From DATAWZ01 sp036266975 (GTDB lineage: Bacteria > Actinomycetota > Thermoleophilia > Solirubrobacterales > Solirubrobacteraceae), in the NCBI GenBank assembly GCA_036266975.1, contig DATAWZ010000141.1, positions 1 through 35,850 on the forward strand: DNA of 35,850 nt. The letters run 5' to 3'. The position numbers were made by a program, and so were the translations under genes. Shown here piece after piece: positions 35,525 to 35,850 of this stretch. Position 1 is the stretch's first letter. Every line of letters starts with the position of its first letter. The notes beneath the pieces are model-generated. The model was not told where the DNA came from and did no database searches. It worked only from the letters and a program-made list of their open reading frames with translations.

Positions 35525-35565
35525 CCTCGCAGGTGTCCCGCCCCAGCGCCATGACCTCGCAGGTC
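35525..35565. repeat. Two direct copies of CCTCGCAGGT, 30 bp apart
   Basis: CCTCGCAGGT occurs at 35525-35534 and 35555-35564. The second lies in the inverted repeat GACCT-CGC-AGGTC (35553-35565). Spacing of three helical turns upstream of the thioesterase gene suggests, but does not prove, a regulator-binding site. Confidence 0.3.
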
Positions 35566-35595
35566 GTCGCGCGGCGCGCAAGGCCCCACAACGGG

Positions 35596-35630
35596 CGAGG
35601 GGCCCGAGCGCAGTGCGCTCGAGCCCCTCG
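35596..35630. terminator. Strong 17-bp-arm hairpin after the YrbE-type permease gene
   Basis: CGAGGGGCCCGAGCGCA (35596-35612) and TGCGCTCGAGCCCCTCG (35614-35630) are complementary at 16 of 17 positions around one base; the real loop would be about 3-5 nt. It starts 28 nt after the permease stop in its direction of transcription and separates it from the thioesterase gene, so it probably ends that operon. No T-run. Confidence 0.6.
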
Positions 35631-35657
35631 TGGAGGATGCAGGTGGTGGGCGGAGGA

Positions 35658-35850
35658 TCAGCCGCCGACCGGCAGGTGTGGGTTCACGCCCCAGAAGAAG
35701 AATGTGAACCCCTCGTTCACCACCATCGTCAGACACAGCGCGGCGATCATCGACCGAGCGGTCGCCACGCCCACGCCTACAGGACCACCACGTGCTCGGT
35801 AGCCGTAGTACATGGCGCATATGACGATCGCCAGCCACATGATCAACGTC
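35658..35850 (-). CDS. MlaE/YrbE-type ABC permease, C-terminal part (runs off right edge)
   Basis: The frame is open from the window edge to the stop at 35658, 63 codons. YYGYRARGGPVGVGVATARSMIAALCLTMVVNEGFTFFF matches the C-terminal end of MlaE/YrbE permeases, whose signature is G-x-R-x-x-G-G-x-x-G-V-G-x-A-T followed by the last transmembrane helix. Such permeases sit in Mce or Mla lipid-transport complexes, normally paired with a second YrbE and Mce proteins that would lie to the right of this window. It appears to be the last gene of its operon, given the hairpin at 35596-35630. Confidence 0.8.
   Translation of the reverse strand, partial: TLIMWLAIVICAMYYGYRARGGPVGVGVATARSMIAALCLTMVVNEGFTFFFWGVNPHLPVGG

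Overview
This is a GC-rich (by eye roughly 70%), gene-dense stretch of chromosome from a high-GC Gram-positive bacterium. I infer Actinomycetota, probably class Thermoleophilia (Solirubrobacterales-like). Signs are the many GTG/TTG starts, 4-nt stop/start overlaps, TANNNT -10 boxes close to start codons, secreted proteins with Cys-paired beta domains, and a split bc complex (cytochrome b plus subunit IV/cytochrome c fusion) rather than the large QcrB of Actinomycetia. There is no rRNA or marker gene, so the placement is an inference. I see no prophage, transposase gene or CRISPR array.

Layout. 1-3928: two divergent arylsulfotransferase-type secreted proteins (the left one cut by the window edge), then a DUF2867 gene and a TetR regulator sharing a 32-bp dyad operator. 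3964-6584: tRNA-Lys(CTT), a membrane-anchored TPR-like protein, tatC and a zinc-ribbon protein. 6588-14561 (all minus strand, transcribed right to left): a respiratory block made of hemB, a fused siroheme decarboxylase (AhbAB/NirDL type), hemL, a small prenyl-synthase-like protein, then qcrA-qcrB-qcrC-menG-polyprenyl synthase. It joins haem supply, a menaquinol:cytochrome c reductase and menaquinone synthesis. The last five genes are linked by four consecutive 4-nt overlaps. 14692-15326: two gene remnants. 15330-18616: ABC-2 exporter and an AI-2E family permease. 18640-23745: YmdB-type phosphodiesterase, a GT-C-like membrane protein and a repetitive secreted protein with a 43-residue Gly-Ser linker.

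23758-28239: a mazEF-like toxin-antitoxin pair whose start codon lies in a 37-bp dyad; an alkaline-phosphatase-superfamily enzyme with a small membrane protein; bifunctional nuclease; an NlpC/P60-like lipoprotein with a small membrane protein. 28270-31015: murL-murD2, the alternative route placing D-glutamate in peptidoglycan. A 165-bp palindromic element inserted at CTAG has rewritten the MurD2 C-terminus. 31097-33902: SnoaL-like protein, acyl-CoA ligase and, divergently, enoyl-CoA hydratase. 33889-35850: a decayed MerR regulator beside an intact MerR-type promoter, a small membrane protein, a conserved hypothetical, a PaaI-type thioesterase, a strong hairpin and the C-terminus of an MlaE/YrbE permease.

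The observations most worth a second look are the siroheme decarboxylase between hemB and hemL, the 165-bp element whose pre-insertion state can be reconstructed to the base, the repeated -10/start-codon arrangement implying leaderless mRNAs, and the MerR relic. No gene-free stretch exceeds 300 bases.
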